Notes: generated from the letters alone by a model not told the origin. A DNA stretch of 64,000 nucleotides from Bremia lactucae (GCF_004359215.1 NC_090610.1:14507194-14571193), one strand, 5' to 3'; shown: positions 23,249-35,666, numbered from the stretch's first letter. Numbers and translations are program-made.

Positions 23249-23731
23249 TGTAATGGGGCACACATCAGTTGGAGAACCGTTGTTGTGGTACATTTACTTT
23301 ATGGGTAATACCATTTTATCTAATTTTAAATACTTAGTTACTTAAATCCCATTTATTATGGGTAATAAATGTGGTCGCCGCCAGATATAAATCTGGCGGC
23401 CAAAATCTGTTTATAATTAGCTAGGGTAAGGTTTTTAAATTTAAAAAAATAAAAAAAGCTCAGTTCCCCTTTTGATCTTAAAGCGCTAAGTGCCTTCCTA
23501 AGGCTTGCGCATTGATCTGTAAGAGATAGAAGCCTTTCTAAGGTATATCCTCTTGGGCACTAGTTGCCACTTGGTTCTACGAACCCCTGAATCCCTTGAA
23601 CTAGGATTCCTTAAGCTTTAATAGCTTGTACGACTCCCTGAGTTGTTAAACCCATTAGTTCAATAGAACTAAGTGACTCTCTGAGTCGGAAAGTCTTCCT
23701 CTGACTTCAGGAGCGAGGTAGCTCCGCTACA
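23249..23731 (+). repeat. 5' LTR of A2
   Basis: 483 bp, TGTAATGGGGCACA...GCTCCGCTACA. It carries a perfect 10-bp hairpin (23377-23400; GCCGCCAGAT, loop ATAA). It is followed after two bases by TGGTAGCACTCGTAAT, the candidate tRNA primer site. About 20 differences separate it from the LTR at 56681-57165. Confidence 0.9.
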
Positions 23732-23790
23732 CCTGGTAGCACTCGTAATTAATCTACGCCTGAGCCTTTACAAGACTAATTTCTCACGAA

Positions 23791-24729
23791 AATGTAAGAG
23801 GTTCCAGAATTGTCGGAAGCGCAACACGCCGCTTATGACAAGCTCAAAACCTTATTCGGGCTTGAGCACGTGGAATTTCTTATTTCCCAGGGACCAGAGG
23901 TCCTGCATGCAAGGCTTGAAGCCTTCATGCGGTACGATGCCTCCTTGATCGGTCAGGTACAGGACCATTTAGCGGCATCTATGCCAACCCAGTACATCTC
24001 TGTACCTGACTCAAAGCCGAGGGCTTGCCCTCTAACTGTACATGTGTGAAAACATTTGATGGAAAAGAAGAAGAAAATCTCCCTTTTTGGATTAAGCAGA
24101 TGGAAATGTCCATTGATTCCGCCTTGTTCTTAACAGAACGGCAAAAGGTGGCTTTTGACATTTCCAAACTTGGAGGTAGAGCCATGGAGTGGGAACTATC
24201 GTGCAGCACGTCCATAAATGACGCTTTTCCCTCATGGGATCCGCCGAAACAGCAAACGACCAGCATGTTTGCACCCCCTGATCAGGCTTTTTGCATGCGA
24301 GCACGGCTCCTAGCGACTCGAAAGGGTAAAAGAACTCTAGGGAACTTTGTCCAGGAGTTGAGAACTCTCATTGCATCTATGCATCAAGACCCGGTGCAAG
24401 AAGCAATTGTAGTGACCATCTTTATGGTGGGTCTCAATGAGGGCGTTGCCCGGACGGAATTGTTACGATCTCATCCGGCTACGTTCGAAGAGGCAGTTGC
24501 CATAGCGCAACGCGCCGAGTTTGACTTTAAGTCTGCTCGCGTTAGCACGCCTGTTTACCGAACAAGCTCTTCGAGCACATGGGTTCCGTCTAATAGAGCG
24601 AAACCTATGGATTTAAGCCACGTTGAGGAAGGAGAAGAGGCTCTTCAAGCTGTGGAACAGCTTAAGACCATCCGTAGATGTTATAGGTGCGGAAGCACGA
24701 AACATTTACGCCCTGCCTGCCCTCTTTGA
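23791..24729 (+). pseudogene. A2 gag
   Basis: Capsid/nucleocapsid protein of family A. The start codon is followed at once by a stop (ATGTAA, where A3 and A5 have ATGGAA). The frame 23810-24049 carries the N-terminus (MSEAQHAAYDKLKTLFG), and after a frameshift 24025-24729 carries the capsid-like part ([41 protein letters not shown]). It ends with the CCHC knuckle CYRCGSTKHLRPAC. It ends in a stop at 24727-24729, with protease continuing in another frame. Confidence 0.85.
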
Positions 24730-25640
24730 AATTCGCGTTAAGCTCGAAAGAGCTCCAACTCCGACCTATACCAGAGATCTGGTACAATGCGGGAAAGTAG
24801 GTGCGGGGCGCCCTACTGGGGAAGACCTAGGCTCTGTTGAATCTCAAAGAGGTGAGAATAAAAAAAAACTAGCCCCAATTAGCTCGGTGCTCAATGGCAC
24901 GGGGCGAGAGTACAAGCCTGGCTTGCTAGTCGCTCACGCGACTGTAAAGGGCTTTGGAAAGCCGTGGTCAATTTTAATTGACTCAGGAGCGTCTTGCAAT
25001 TATGCTCGACGTCTTTCCCTTGAAGGAAGTCAACAATACGTTGAGGCGCTTAGAGCGCATGAAGGTGATACCATCACTGTTCGCTTAGCGACTGGAACTC
25101 GTGTCACTGTTCTTAAAGTTTCATTGAACTTAGGTATAAAGTTTCTGGACTTTGACAGTATGGAACGCTGTCTCGTCCTTGATTTAAGTTCGAGATATGA
25201 TCTCATTCTTGGTATGGCCTGGCTTGAGCGCCATGAGCCATGGATCGGTTGGAGGTCTAAGGCCTTGGGCGCCACGCGCAATGTTCCTAGCAAAGTTTTG
25301 GAGAGTCATGAACCCACCTTTGCTAGGCAACAAAAGCGCTATTGGCGCGGATCATTGAATGAGTCTGTCGGTGTGTTAGACATTGGAATGTTTCAGTTAA
25401 TAAACTCCAATGTAAAAAATATTAATTCTGAGCCCGACTCAGAAATAGGGGGAGAAACGGCTTGTACTCCGTCGAGTGACACTCGTTGTAAAAATGATTC
25501 ACTAAAAGCTGAATGTATTGCAGGCCTAAGGCCGAGTCATCAAGGGTTTAACATTTCCGAGATACGTGGAGTTGCACGTATGAGTAACGAGTGTGGTCGG
25601 CCGAGGTGGCACCATACTGAGTGTCAATAGTGACACTATT
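24730..25640 (+). pseudogene. A2 aspartic protease region
   Basis: Retropepsin-like region with the active site LIDSGASCNYA (about 24975-25010), then a conserved block DLSSRYDLILGMAWLERHE (about 25180-25240). One frame is open from 24623 to 25630. The catalytic Asp-Ser-Gly is intact. It processes the polyprotein in active elements. Confidence 0.8.
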
Positions 25641-25989
25641 GGCAGTTCGCCAGGGCATTTTGGGTCAAACCTTCCTAATGCACGTGAAGCGACACGTCAA
25701 CGTTCGCTGGATAAGGAAGTTGAGTTACCTAACTCCGTGTCGGATGTCAAATTAGACACCATGTCTTGTATAGAACCAATACAGGCTGGAAAACCCGGGG
25801 ACGTGAATGTCCCGGCCTCTCAGAGGCGTATCGTCTCCACTCCAAGACAAGATGGACACGAAGCGTGTATACCCTCACAAAGTGATACGAGTGAGCAAGT
25901 ACATACGCTTGTAAATGACGTAACCGGTAACATTGAGGGGGAGTTAGCCTTGCGGCAATCCCTTCGTTACATGCTCTTTTAGAGCTAGC

Positions 25990-28800
25990 GGAAATGTCTA
26001 TTGATGAGTACGGTCGAGCCTTAAAAGCTGGTGACTTATCTGAAACGGTGGTCATTCGACCTATGGTTGAGTAAACGCATCGTCACTTCTCGACGAAGCT
26101 GTTCTGGATGACACAAAAGCTGCACTTAGTGCGCGAAATGGGTCATCGATCCTTAAAGATCCTACGGATCCCTTTTATTCCTTAATTAAGAAATTCCAAG
26201 ATGTGGCATGTAATAACCCACCATCTGTTTTACCTCCGGATAGAGGTGTTCGTCATGAAATTGACTTAGTTCCGGGAACCAAATACTGTGTAACAAGACA
26301 ATGGCCTTACCAAGGGAGCAGTGTGACGTCATTGACGATTTCTTCCGTGCTAAGCACGAGGCTGGAATGGAACGAGAGAGCAAATCTCCTCATTCGACAC
26401 CGACATTTTGTGTCAAAAAGCCAAATGGTAAATGGCGCATTGTACATGCTATAATAAGCTTAATGCTGCCATTATACCAGCACAAACCCCTATTCCTAGA
26501 AAGGATGTTCTTCATAACAATATGGTGAAATGTACAATGTACAGCATTGGACTTAGTCGATGGTTACAACCAATTGCTCATGCGAGCTTGTGAAATGTAC
26601 AATGTACAGCATTGGACTTAGTCGATGGTTACAACCAATTGCTCATGCGAGCTTGTGATATCCCGCTTACAGCGGTTAGCACCCCAGCGGCATGTTATTG
26701 GAGTGGCTGGTTATGCCACAAGGGCTTTCCAACGCCCCGGCAACATTAATCGTCTAGTGACGCAACTGTTTCGCCCTCATCGAGGTTATGCACATACATA
26801 TTTCGATGACATTTTTGTCCATAGTCGTGCGGAGCAGGGTCGGTCGGATATGGAACCCATTTAGACCATTTGCGAGCAGCGCTCGAGTGCATGCGCACAA
26901 ACAAATTTATATGCCAATGCATCCAAATGCATTTTTGGCGCAGACGAAATTCCATTTTTAGGATGCTTCATTGAAAAGCGAGGCCTTAGAGCGGATCCCG
27001 CTAAGGTAAAAGCCATAGTAGATTGGCCGGTATCTGAAAACCAAAAGGATTTGCGTAAGTGGTTCGGTCTCGCGAATTATTTACACAATTTTAGCGAAAA
27101 TTACGCTGATATGGCTAGGCCATTATCTAATCTCCTTAAAAAGGATACAGAATGGTGCCGGACTAGCACCGAAAATAATGCTTTTCATGCAGTTAAGGAT
27201 AGTCTTATCCATGCCCCGATTCTGGCACTGCCAAACTCAAATTGGCCTTTCAGTGTCGTCAGTGACGCATCAGATTTTGTCATTGGCAGTGCTCTGTTAC
27301 AAACAGATGTTGAGGGTATGAACGTGTTATTGCGTTCGAGTCTAGACAGCTTAAAGCTGCGAAAAAGAATTACCCAGTTCATGACAAAGAGTTACTTGCT
27401 ATGAAGTATGCTCTCGCCAAATTCAGAGTTCATCTGCTCGGCTTTAAGCCGTTTGTGATTTATACAGATCACGCGTCATTACGCACGGCGACTAAGTCGC
27501 CCCATCTCTCACAGAGAATGGCCCGATGGCTATCCTTTTTTGCGGAATACAACTTCGAGGTGAAGTATAAACCCGGCAAGCAAAATGCTTTGGCCGATGC
27601 GTTATCACGCAGGCCGGATTATGAGCTTTCTCATTTAACGACTATCTCGTCACCTATTCCTGAATTAATCCGTTCGGCTTACGCCAAGGATGAACAGTGT
27701 GTAGCTCTGCTACGAGCTTTAAAGAACTCGGATTCAGGTATTAAATTGCCGGCACGTTTGCGCGCAAGGTTATGTCGATTGTTTATCGATAAAGACCTAT
27801 TGCTTTATTGCGCGGACGCTGTGGATCCTCCACCTGTCGTTGTTCCTCATGTTGAGAATTTAAAGTACCGAATCTTCTATGAGGCACGATACAGTCCTTG
27901 GTGGTCATCTCGGTAGAGAAATGACCTACGGCTCTGTAAGGCAGATTTATTGGTGGCTCAAACTTTATAAATGGGTCAGCACATAGGTTCGCACGTGCGA
28001 AACTTGCCAACGGGTTAAGCCCTCGGCGCATGCTGCTGCGTCACTGGCAAGTCTGTCCGTACCCATAGGGTGTTGGAAGTCCATTAGTATGGATTTGTTT
28101 TCGGTCCACCGAAAGATTCGACCAGTAACACCGGCATAGTTGTCTTTGTTGACCGATTGAGCTAAATGGCACACTTAGCGGCCGTGCCGGATACTATTGA
28201 TGGTGAAGGTACAGCAAGGCTGTTCATCGATCGTGTATTTCGACAGCACGGTTTGCCAGTGGCAAACGTTTCTGATCGGGACCCCCGTTTCACGGGTAAA
28301 TTCTGGCAATCGATTTCCGAGTGCTGGGTACCAGATTGGATATGTCCACTGCAGACCATTCGCAGACCGATGGTCAAACTGAACGTGTCAATTGCGTCAT
28401 TAAAAACATTTTACGCAGTGTGTGTGTTCCAACACCAAAGCACTGGAGCTCAATGCTTCCAGTGGGATAATTTGCGTTAAATAACGCTGTCCATGCCTCT
28501 ACAGGCTACACTCCGCTCTATGTCAACGGCCTCACCCACCCACGCGTTCCGTTAACGATACCACTGCGTGGCTTAGGGCTGGTAGGGGAGAATAAGCCGA
28601 TGAGCTTGCTGATATTAGCCCTATTTACCATTTGGAAACAAGTAAGCGAGTTTATCGCAATACAATTTAGTGTCTTAAGACATGTACGTGACATGATGGC
28701 TGATAGCCAAGACAAACAAAAAGAAAAAGCATATGCCAAAAGCAGAAGCTGTATTAATGCTTATGTGGTCGGAGATTACCTTTAATTAAAAGCTAAGAAT
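25990..28800 (+). pseudogene. A2 RT, RNase H and integrase remnant
   Basis: RT linker with PPDRGVRHEIDL (about 26235), RT palm TYFDDIFVHSRAEQ (about 26795-26835), RT thumb with MRKWFGLANYLHNF (27051), RNase H from 27401 with YTDHASLRTATKS and DALSRRPD, integrase zinc region near 27900-28020 and integrase core near 28166-28480 with FIDRVFRQHGLP and SDRDPRFTG. It is broken into at least six frames. 26747-27513 is identical to 53028-53794 in A5. A 65-bp direct repeat (26526-26655) disrupts the RT. Confidence 0.85.
26526..26655 (+). repeat. 65-bp tandem duplication in A2 RT
   Basis: 26526-26590 is repeated at 26591-26655 without visible change (unit begins TGAAATGTACAATG). The other family A copies have it once. 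It breaks the RT frame. Confidence 0.9.
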
Positions 28801-29420
28801 TAACCTATTAACTTGGTTTTCGCGATCTTCAAGACCAAATTGCGCCCGCGCTTTATTGGACAATTTACGGTCATGGCCAAGAAGACCCTAGCTTACACGC
28901 TTAACCTTCCTAGCAAGCTGCGTACACACCCAGTGTTCTACGTCGGCTTGCTTAAGCCATATCGGGATCCTTCCCACATGGACTTAACGCGGTTGCGCCG
29001 AGACAGGCGGTTAAGCCGCAGATTTCTGCATCCTCACCAGGATGTCCAAATGGCCCTCTAAACGAGGTTGCTGATGTTCTAGCATCGAAAGAAGGTTTTG
29101 AACCGCCTCAAAAGTGCCCTCACCCGAGCAAGGCTCTCACGAAGAAGTTGCACTTCGTGCTCTTGAGCATCAAATGCTTCCATCCAGATTTCGGCCCCCT
29201 CCCGCGATGCTTAATGCGCGAGGGTACCTTCAGTTTCACGTGGAGAAACTTTTAAAGCGACGTCGTCGTAAGGGCCAATACCAGTATCTGGTGAAGTGGC
29301 AGGGGTACCCCTCTTTTGAAAGCTCTTGGGAGTTTGAGGTACCTCTTCAGCAAGATTGCCCGTACGCCGTTGACGTTTTCGATCGCCAAGCTCAGAGTCA
29401 ACTTGCGTCAAAGACGCTTT
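28801..29420 (+). pseudogene. A2 integrase C-terminus and chromodomain
   Basis: RPRFIGQFTVMAKKTLAYT (28813-28930) is the GPF-like module, followed by RTHPVFYVGLLKPYRDP. The chromodomain at about 29229-29400 reads FHVEKLLKRRR...YLVKWQGYPSFESSWEFE, with the aromatic/WE pattern of chromoviruses. Such domains target insertion to particular chromatin. This is the best preserved chromodomain of the family A copies here. Confidence 0.85.
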
Positions 29421-29429
29421 TCACCACTA

Positions 29430-29876
29430 GAAGTGGGATTAGGTGGATCTATAGCCTCAGTGCGGCTTTATCCATGGTTATACGGTCAATCGAAGCACTG
29501 AAATATCGGCTAGGCCTTTCCTCGTTTTGTGGCTTAAATGCCGGACGTAACAGGCCTTTGGTCTTAAGCTTGGCGTAATCAAAGCGAAGCTTCCGTTCCA
29601 AACGATTATCAGCCACGTCCAAGACTCTATTATTCCAAATACTGCGGAGGCGGCGGGCCTGATGGACGCAGTTCTCAAATGAGACCTCGTTTTCGTTTTG
29701 ACTTTTAATTCGTTTCGAAACAAACGATCGGAATTTCCCTCATTGAAGTCACCGAAGCCCCACGGGCCTGATCACGCAAATGCGTTAGATTCTTCGCGTC
29801 ATTTCCTTTGGCGTAAGGTATTGCTCATGAAGAATATCGCGAGCAGCGAGCTCCTCCGACGTCCTGGCCGTGTGAC
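29430..29876 (-). pseudogene. Antisense ORF remnant of A2 (C-terminal part)
   Basis: Minus-strand sequence matching the C-terminal half of the A5 antisense ORF (LRPKACYVRHLSHKTRKGLA versus LRPKASYVRHICHKTKKGLA). It is frameshifted, and cut off at 29876 by the junction with A3. Confidence 0.65.
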
Positions 29877-32030
29877 CAAAAATGCATTTAGATGCATTAG
29901 CATACAATTTATCTGTGCGCATACACTCGAGCACTACTCGAAATGGTCTATATAATTTTTCACATCCTACCGACCCTGCCCCGCACGACTATGGACAAAA
30001 AATTCATCAAAATAAGTCTGTGCATAACCTCAATGAGGGCGGAACAGTTGCGTCACTAGACGATTAAATGTCGCCGGGGCGTTGGAAATCCCTTGTTGCA
30101 TAACCAACCACTCCCATGGCATACTGCCTGAGTTGCGCTGTAAGCGAAATATCGCTAGCTCGCATGAGCAGTTGGTAATAACCATCGACTACGTCAAGTG
30201 CACTGTACATTGTACATCCCACCACAATGTTCTGGAGAACATCCTTTCTAGGAATGGGGGTTTGTGCAGGTATAGTGACAGCATAAGAAAAGCTTATTAT
30301 AAGCAGTACAATGTGCCATTTGCCATTTGGCTTTCTGACTCAAAATGTCGGTGTCGAACGGGGAGATTTGCTTTGTCGTACCATTCCAGCCTCGTGCCTA
30401 GCTCGGAAAAATTGTCAATGTTGTCACACTGTTTCCTTGGTAAAGGCCACTGTCGTGTGACAGAGTATTTGTTTCCAGGGATTAAGTCAATTTCATGACG
30501 GACACCTCTATCCGGGGGTAAACAGATGGTATATTTGACAGATCACATCTTAAAATTCTTAATCAAGGAATAAAATGGATCTGCGGATCTTTAAGGATTG
30601 ATGATCCACTCCGCGCACTAAGTGCAGCTTCTGTGTCATCCAGGACAACTTCGTCCAGAAGTGACGATGAGTTTAACTTAATCGTTGGTCGACTGACCAC
30701 CGTCTCAAGAAGCCGCCAGCCTTTAAGGCTCGACCGCACTCATCACTAGACATTTTGTCTTTCTCCAGAAGAGCATGTTACGAAGGGATTGCCGCAAGGC
30801 TCAATTCGCCCTCGATTTTACCGGTTACACCATTTACAAGCATATTCTATTCCTTACTCGTATCACTTTGTGAGGGTATAGATACTTTGCATCTCGCCTG
30901 CCTTGGAGTAGAGACAATACGCCTCTTAGAGGCCGGCACATTCACGTCTTCAAATTTTCAGCCTGTATAAGATCTATACCAGAGCTGGTGTCTACTTCGA
31001 CATCCGACAAGGAGTTAGAAAACTCAGCTTCCTTGTCCACATGTCACTTCACGTGCATTAGAAGAGTTTGACACGAAATGCCCTAGCGAACCGCCAATAG
31101 TGTCACTGCTGACACTCAGTATGGTGCCACCTCGGCCGAACAAACTCGGTGGACTTAGACTTGCCACTCCACGTTTCTCAGGGATATTACACCCTTGATG
31201 ACTCGGTCTAAGGCCAACAGCTTTCAGCATTCATTGAGGCGTTTTTACAACGAGTGTCACTCGACGGAATACGTGCCGTTCCACTTAATTCTGTTGCGGG
31301 CTCAAACTTAATGTTTTCAACATTGGGTTTATTAACTTAGACATTCCAATGTCTAACCCACTGACAGATTTAGTCAGTCATTCGCACCAATAGCGTTTCT
31401 TGTTGCCTAGCAAAGGTGGGCTCATTACTCTTCGAAACTTTGCTAGGAACATTGCGTGTGACGCTTAAGGTTTTAGACCTTCAATCGATCCATGGCTCTT
31501 GGCGTTCAAGCCAGGCCATACCAAGGATGAGATCATATCTCGAATCCAATCAAGGACGAGACCACGTTGCATACTGTCAAAGCCAAGAAACTTTATGCGT
31601 AAGTTCAAAGGAACTCTAGGAAGAGTGACACGAGCCCCAGTCGCTACGCGAACAGTGATTGAATTACTTTCATGCGCTTTAAGTCCTAAACGTATTGTTG
31701 ACTTCTTACAATCAAAGACGTCGAGCATAATTGCAAGACGCTCCTGAGCAAATTAAAACTGACCATGGCTTATCAAAGTCCATTCACAGTCGCTTGAGCG
31801 ACTAACAAGCCAGGCTTGTACTCACGTCCCGTGCCATTACGCAAAGAGCTAATTGGGGTTAGGTCATGTCTACTCTCACCTCCGAGAGTTTTAATAGAGC
31901 CTAGGTCTTCCCCGGTTACTGGGTACCGACGTTTTTCGCACCGTACCAGATTTCTGGTATATGTCGGAATTGGTGCTCGTTCGAGCTTAACGAGTATTTA
32001 GTTGGGGACAGGCCAGACGTAAATTTTTCT
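29877..32030 (-). pseudogene. A3 protease and partial RT
   Basis: Minus-strand homologue of A2 24730-26960. Protease-region sequence lies around 31465-31740 and the YFDD-region equivalent near 30000. There are many stops in every frame and no extended open frame. Identification is by nucleotide similarity to A2. Confidence 0.7.
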
Positions 32031-32923
32031 TGCTTCCGCACATAAAACATCTAATGATTTCATGCTGTTCCACAGCTTGAAGTGCCTCTTCTCCTTCCTC
32101 AACAAGGCTTAGATCCATGGGTTCCGGTCTATTAGATGGTACCCATGTGCTCGAAGAGCTTGTTTGGTAAATAGGCGTGCTAACGCGAGCAGACTTAAAG
32201 TCGAACTCGGTGCGTAGCGCTATGGCAACTGCCTCTTCATAAGTAGCAGGATGAGATCGGATTAATTCCGTCCGGGCAACGCGCCTTCATTGAGACCCCC
32301 CATAAAGATGGTTCCTACAATTGCTTCTTGCACCGGGTCTTGATGCGTAGATGCAATGAGAAATCTCAACTCCTGGACAAAGTCTCCTAGGGTTCTTTTA
32401 CCCTGTCGAGTCGCTAGGAGCCGTGCTCGCATGCGAAAAGCCTGATCAGGCGGTGCAAACATGCTGGTCATTTGCTGTTTCAGCGAATCCCATGAGGGAA
32501 AAGCGTCATTTATGGACGTGCTGCACGATAGTGCCCGCTCTACCTCCAAGTTTGGAAATAACCATAGCCACCTTTTGCCGTTCTGTTAAGAACAAGGCGG
32601 AATCAATGGACATTTCCATCTGCTCAATCCAAAAAGGGAGATTTTCTCCCTCTTTTCCCTCAAATGTCTTCACATTTACATTTAGAGGGCGAGCCCTCGG
32701 CTCTGAGTCAGGTACAGAGATATACCGAGTTGGCATAGAAGCCGCAAAGTGGTCCTACCTGACCGACCAGGGAGGTTTCGTTCCGCATGAAGGCTTCAAG
32801 CCTTGCATTTAGGACCTCTGGTTCCTGGGAAATAATAAATTCCACGCGTTCAAGCTCGAATAAGGTTTTAGGCTTGTCATAAGCGGCGCGTTGCGCTTCT
32901 GACAACTCTGGAACCTCTTCCAT
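32031..32923 (-). pseudogene. A3 gag
   Basis: Start codon at 32921-32923 (MEEVPELSEAQRAAYDKPKT). The capsid-like part continues in other frames ([13 protein letters not shown] at 32506-32736; FVQELRFLIASTHQD at 32262-32549). The frames correspond closely to those of A2, with two or more frameshifts. The zinc-knuckle end is decayed. Confidence 0.75.
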
Positions 32924-32983
32924 TTTCGTGATGGATTAGTTTTGTAAAGACTCAGGCGTAGATTGACTACGAGTGCTACCGAG

Positions 32984-33445
32984 TGTAGCGGAGCTACCTC
33001 GTCCCTTAAGTCAGAGAAAGAATTTTAGCCTCAGAGAGCCTCTTCGTTCAATAGAACTATTGGGTTTAACAACTTAGGAATTCGTACAAGCTATTAGAGC
33101 TTAATGAATCCTAGTTCAAGGGTTCAGGGGTTCGTAGAACCAATGTATCTCAGAAAGGCTTCTATCTGTCACAGATCAATGCGCAAGCCTTAAAAAGACA
33201 CTAGACGCTTTAAGAACAAAAGGGGAACTCAACTTTTTTAATTAATTAAATCTTTAGACCTTACCGTACCTAATTTTAAGATAAATTTTGGTCGCCAGAT
33301 AAAGATCTGGCGGCGACCACATTTGTTACCCATAATACAATGGGATTTTGATAATCAACTATTTTAAAGTAAAATAAAGGGTATTTTACCCACATAGTAA
33401 ATGTACCACAACAACGGCTTTCCAACCAATGTGTGCCTCATTACA
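32984..33445 (-). repeat. 5' LTR of A3
   Basis: 462 bp, family A. Its start on the minus strand is the variant TGTAATGAGGCACACATTGG, shared only with the 48-bp LTR piece at 49942-49989. Both are flanked by the same GCCTC sequence of repeat H. Confidence 0.85.
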
Positions 33446-34735
33446 GAGGCAGTCAAAAACACGTCCATTTGGGCGAGCGCGCGTAGACAGGCACAACCGC
33501 GTCCCTGATTGCGCATGAAATGCAACGTCAACATTTGTTGGTATTCCTTATGTCTAACATTAACACCATTTTGTTCGGTATTGAGGTTTCGACCTCCAAG
33601 CGATACGGAGCCTTACATTCGACCAGCACCATTTGTTGGACACATTGCTGAGCTCTATATGTAGGCGGGCACGTCGTAATGCGGCCACGCTCTACTTAGA
33701 CACACACCCTAGCACAGCGAGGAAGCGGTTTAACCAGCTTCTCTTGCGCGCAGTGAGGTAGTTGTGTGGGCGCGCAAGCGACCTCACCCAACGCACTAAG
33801 TACTCCGGTTAACTGTCGTCACGGGAGCGGTAATCCGGCTCCTCGTGCGCACTTACCAAGCAGGATGTAGTTTTCAGACTGGTTTATATTTTTAATCATA
33901 TTAAATACAAGTACCTATTTTTACCAATCGAAATGTCATCTCTATAGATAACAATATGTATTGCGAGCGTATCTTTCTAGATACCTCGCGTAACGGATGA
34001 CGCTAGGCGTCATCCCTCGTAATGTGAATGCACCGATGTGCATCACATACACAAGGGTTGGTCACAAATGTGCACCACACCCGAGTGCTGGGTCTAGTTA
34101 CTATAATTTAGTAATTGACCATCCCCTTAAGTACACCAAGTGTACTTAACGGGAACTGTGTTACATTCGGGCAACTTTAGCCCGTTACACTCTAGGCACG
34201 TTTTTTAAATTGTTATGACATAGGCGGCCAATATACTAATGGCATAAGGCCTTTCGGTGCGCGTTCTCTTTTAGCAACGCCAAATAGGCAGCCTCCGCAT
34301 GTATAATTAGCTGTACTCGAAATAGCGGGACCAAGCCGGGCACATTCTTAGACTCGGCTTTGATATTGTCGATTACCAGATCAGGAGCAAGCTTGGTATG
34401 AGCGAGCGTAAATTTTTATGCATACGCCAACAGCTGACGCTTACCTAAATGTAGCGATAGTGTGAACGACTATCAGTAGACAGCGAAGGCCTACATGATA
34501 CCTGCATCTTCCTACGATGTTCCGCTATAAAAATATGCTGCAGCGAGTGTATGCTCGAGATTTTGCTCGACCTCTAAAATGAAGATTGCGTGGGCTAAAA
34601 TTGAAGCTTCATTGTAAGGGTGGTCGATTTGGTCATTTTCGCCTCGCGAACCAGATGCGAAGATTTTCATTGATCTTCCTATCCGACGAATTTAATTAAA
34701 CCGATGATAGGATTCAATTCAGGCATCAGTAAATC
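33446..34735 (-). repeat. Repeat H, minus-strand copy, split by a solo LTR
   Basis: 33446-33659 plus 34190-34735 match the reverse complement of 49176-49941. The LTR at 33660-34189 is absent from the other copy, so that copy shows the empty site. A decayed protein-like frame is visible (LAHTKLAPDLVIDNIKA in both copies) but I do not recognise it. Confidence 0.75.
33660..34189 (-). repeat. Solo family B LTR
   Basis: 530 bp, TGTAGGCGGG...CCCGTTACA. Flanks carry CTCTA on both sides (33653-33657 and 34190-34194), with two extra bases on the left, a likely target-site duplication. No internal element sequence is attached. Confidence 0.8.
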
Positions 34736-34937
34736 AGCCTGAGCCGGCACGTTGATCTTAGTGTAGGCTTTAATCAAGAGCATTCTCATCGACATGCCTC
34801 TAACTGAGCGCTTTTCACTGGGATGCCCTGCGTAAACATGTGACGGATTCGCTCAGGAACAACTTACCATGCATCTTACGCAGTACTCATAATAAGTGTA
34901 TTTTAATCGGGGGGAATTACCTCAAACGTCGCAAATG
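34736..34937. other. Unassigned sequence left of the gene-fragment copy
   Basis: Probably the continuation of repeat H: one minus-strand frame reads AYTKINVPAQADLLMPELNP across the H boundary. It is not present in the other H copy, which is cut by an LTR there. Confidence 0.4.
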
Positions 34938-35419
34938 AATCTCGCGCTGGAACGGAGATAGTGTGCAGCACAAGGAACACCTGTTTATTTTACTTAGCTA
35001 GCTCTACGTCGTAACTAAGTATACTTACTAAACAATGTAGAGCAATAAGAAACTGTTTCTTGTCGTCATTATTTTTAATATTGATATCCTTCTATGGCTA
35101 TTATGGCGGTAGGCTCCGAGCCACGTAGACCTTTATCCAAATGTAAACTAGAATCGGTTGCCGCACTCGATCTTTACAGCCTTACCAAATATACATCAGC
35201 CAAAGGATCATACTTCCCTAAAATTTTACTTAGTTAAATTGTATACCAACTGGCATTCTTTCTTAATTTTAATAACGACCTGGCAATAAAATTCAATTTA
35301 AATAACTATATAAAATATTCAAAACATAACTACCCTACGTTCTTCCGATCACTTTCTTAAAATGGACCCGCAGCAGTCGACAATGTTTACAACGTTATCG
35401 GAATGGCGCCGGGACCTCT
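34938..35419 (+). pseudogene. Duplicated promoter and start of the TMEM41-like gene
   Basis: Matches 41306-41780, that is the upstream region and first codons of the gene at 41753, at roughly 90% by eye. The start codon is lost (TTATCG where the gene has ATGTCG), and the copy ends after the equivalent of SxWRRDL, where the LTR of element F begins. It is a dead 5' fragment. Confidence 0.85.
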
Positions 35420-35666
35420 TGTGTGGAATGGGGGTAAATTACGACTGAATTAATTTAGTTTTACTAACCGATACTTTTGGTTCACTCCTTAAGGTATCGC
35501 CTATCCTAAATCTAATTCTTACGAAGTATCATATCTCCTAATTGCGCAAACCTTATACTTGTTTTAATTATGGCGCATATGTAAATTTGAATTAAAGAAA
35601 ATGAATGGTTCAATAGATGAATCGAAATGAGTGGCCAAGGGCTTAGCGAGTTAACTGGTCCTGACA
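35420..35666 (-). repeat. 3' LTR of F
   Basis: 247 bp. The minus strand starts TGTCAGGACC. It is clearly alignable to the 250-bp LTR at 41057-41306 with many differences, so the insertion is old. Confidence 0.9.

Larger units (their letters stand above)
23249..29876 (+). mobile_element. Ty3/gypsy element A2 (family A), plus strand, 3'-truncated
   Basis: Order: 5' LTR (23249-23731), gag, protease, RT, RNase H, integrase, chromodomain, start of the antisense-ORF region. It breaks off at about 29876, where a minus-strand A copy (A3) begins within its RT. No 3' LTR is attached. The left flank is CACCC (23244-23248). See findings for evidence that its left half pairs with the right half of A5. 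Confidence 0.88.
29877..33445 (-). mobile_element. Ty3/gypsy element A3 (family A), minus strand, truncated in RT
   Basis: Contains, right to left, the 5' LTR (32984-33445), gag, protease and the first part of RT. It stops at 29877 inside the RT coding region, next to A2. RNase H, integrase, chromodomain and 3' LTR are absent. Confidence 0.85.

Noticed and set aside
34938..35419. The duplicated region as part of the F LTRs
   Set aside because: The order is flank-LTR on the left and LTR-flank on the right, and its content is the upstream region of a host gene, so it is outside the element.
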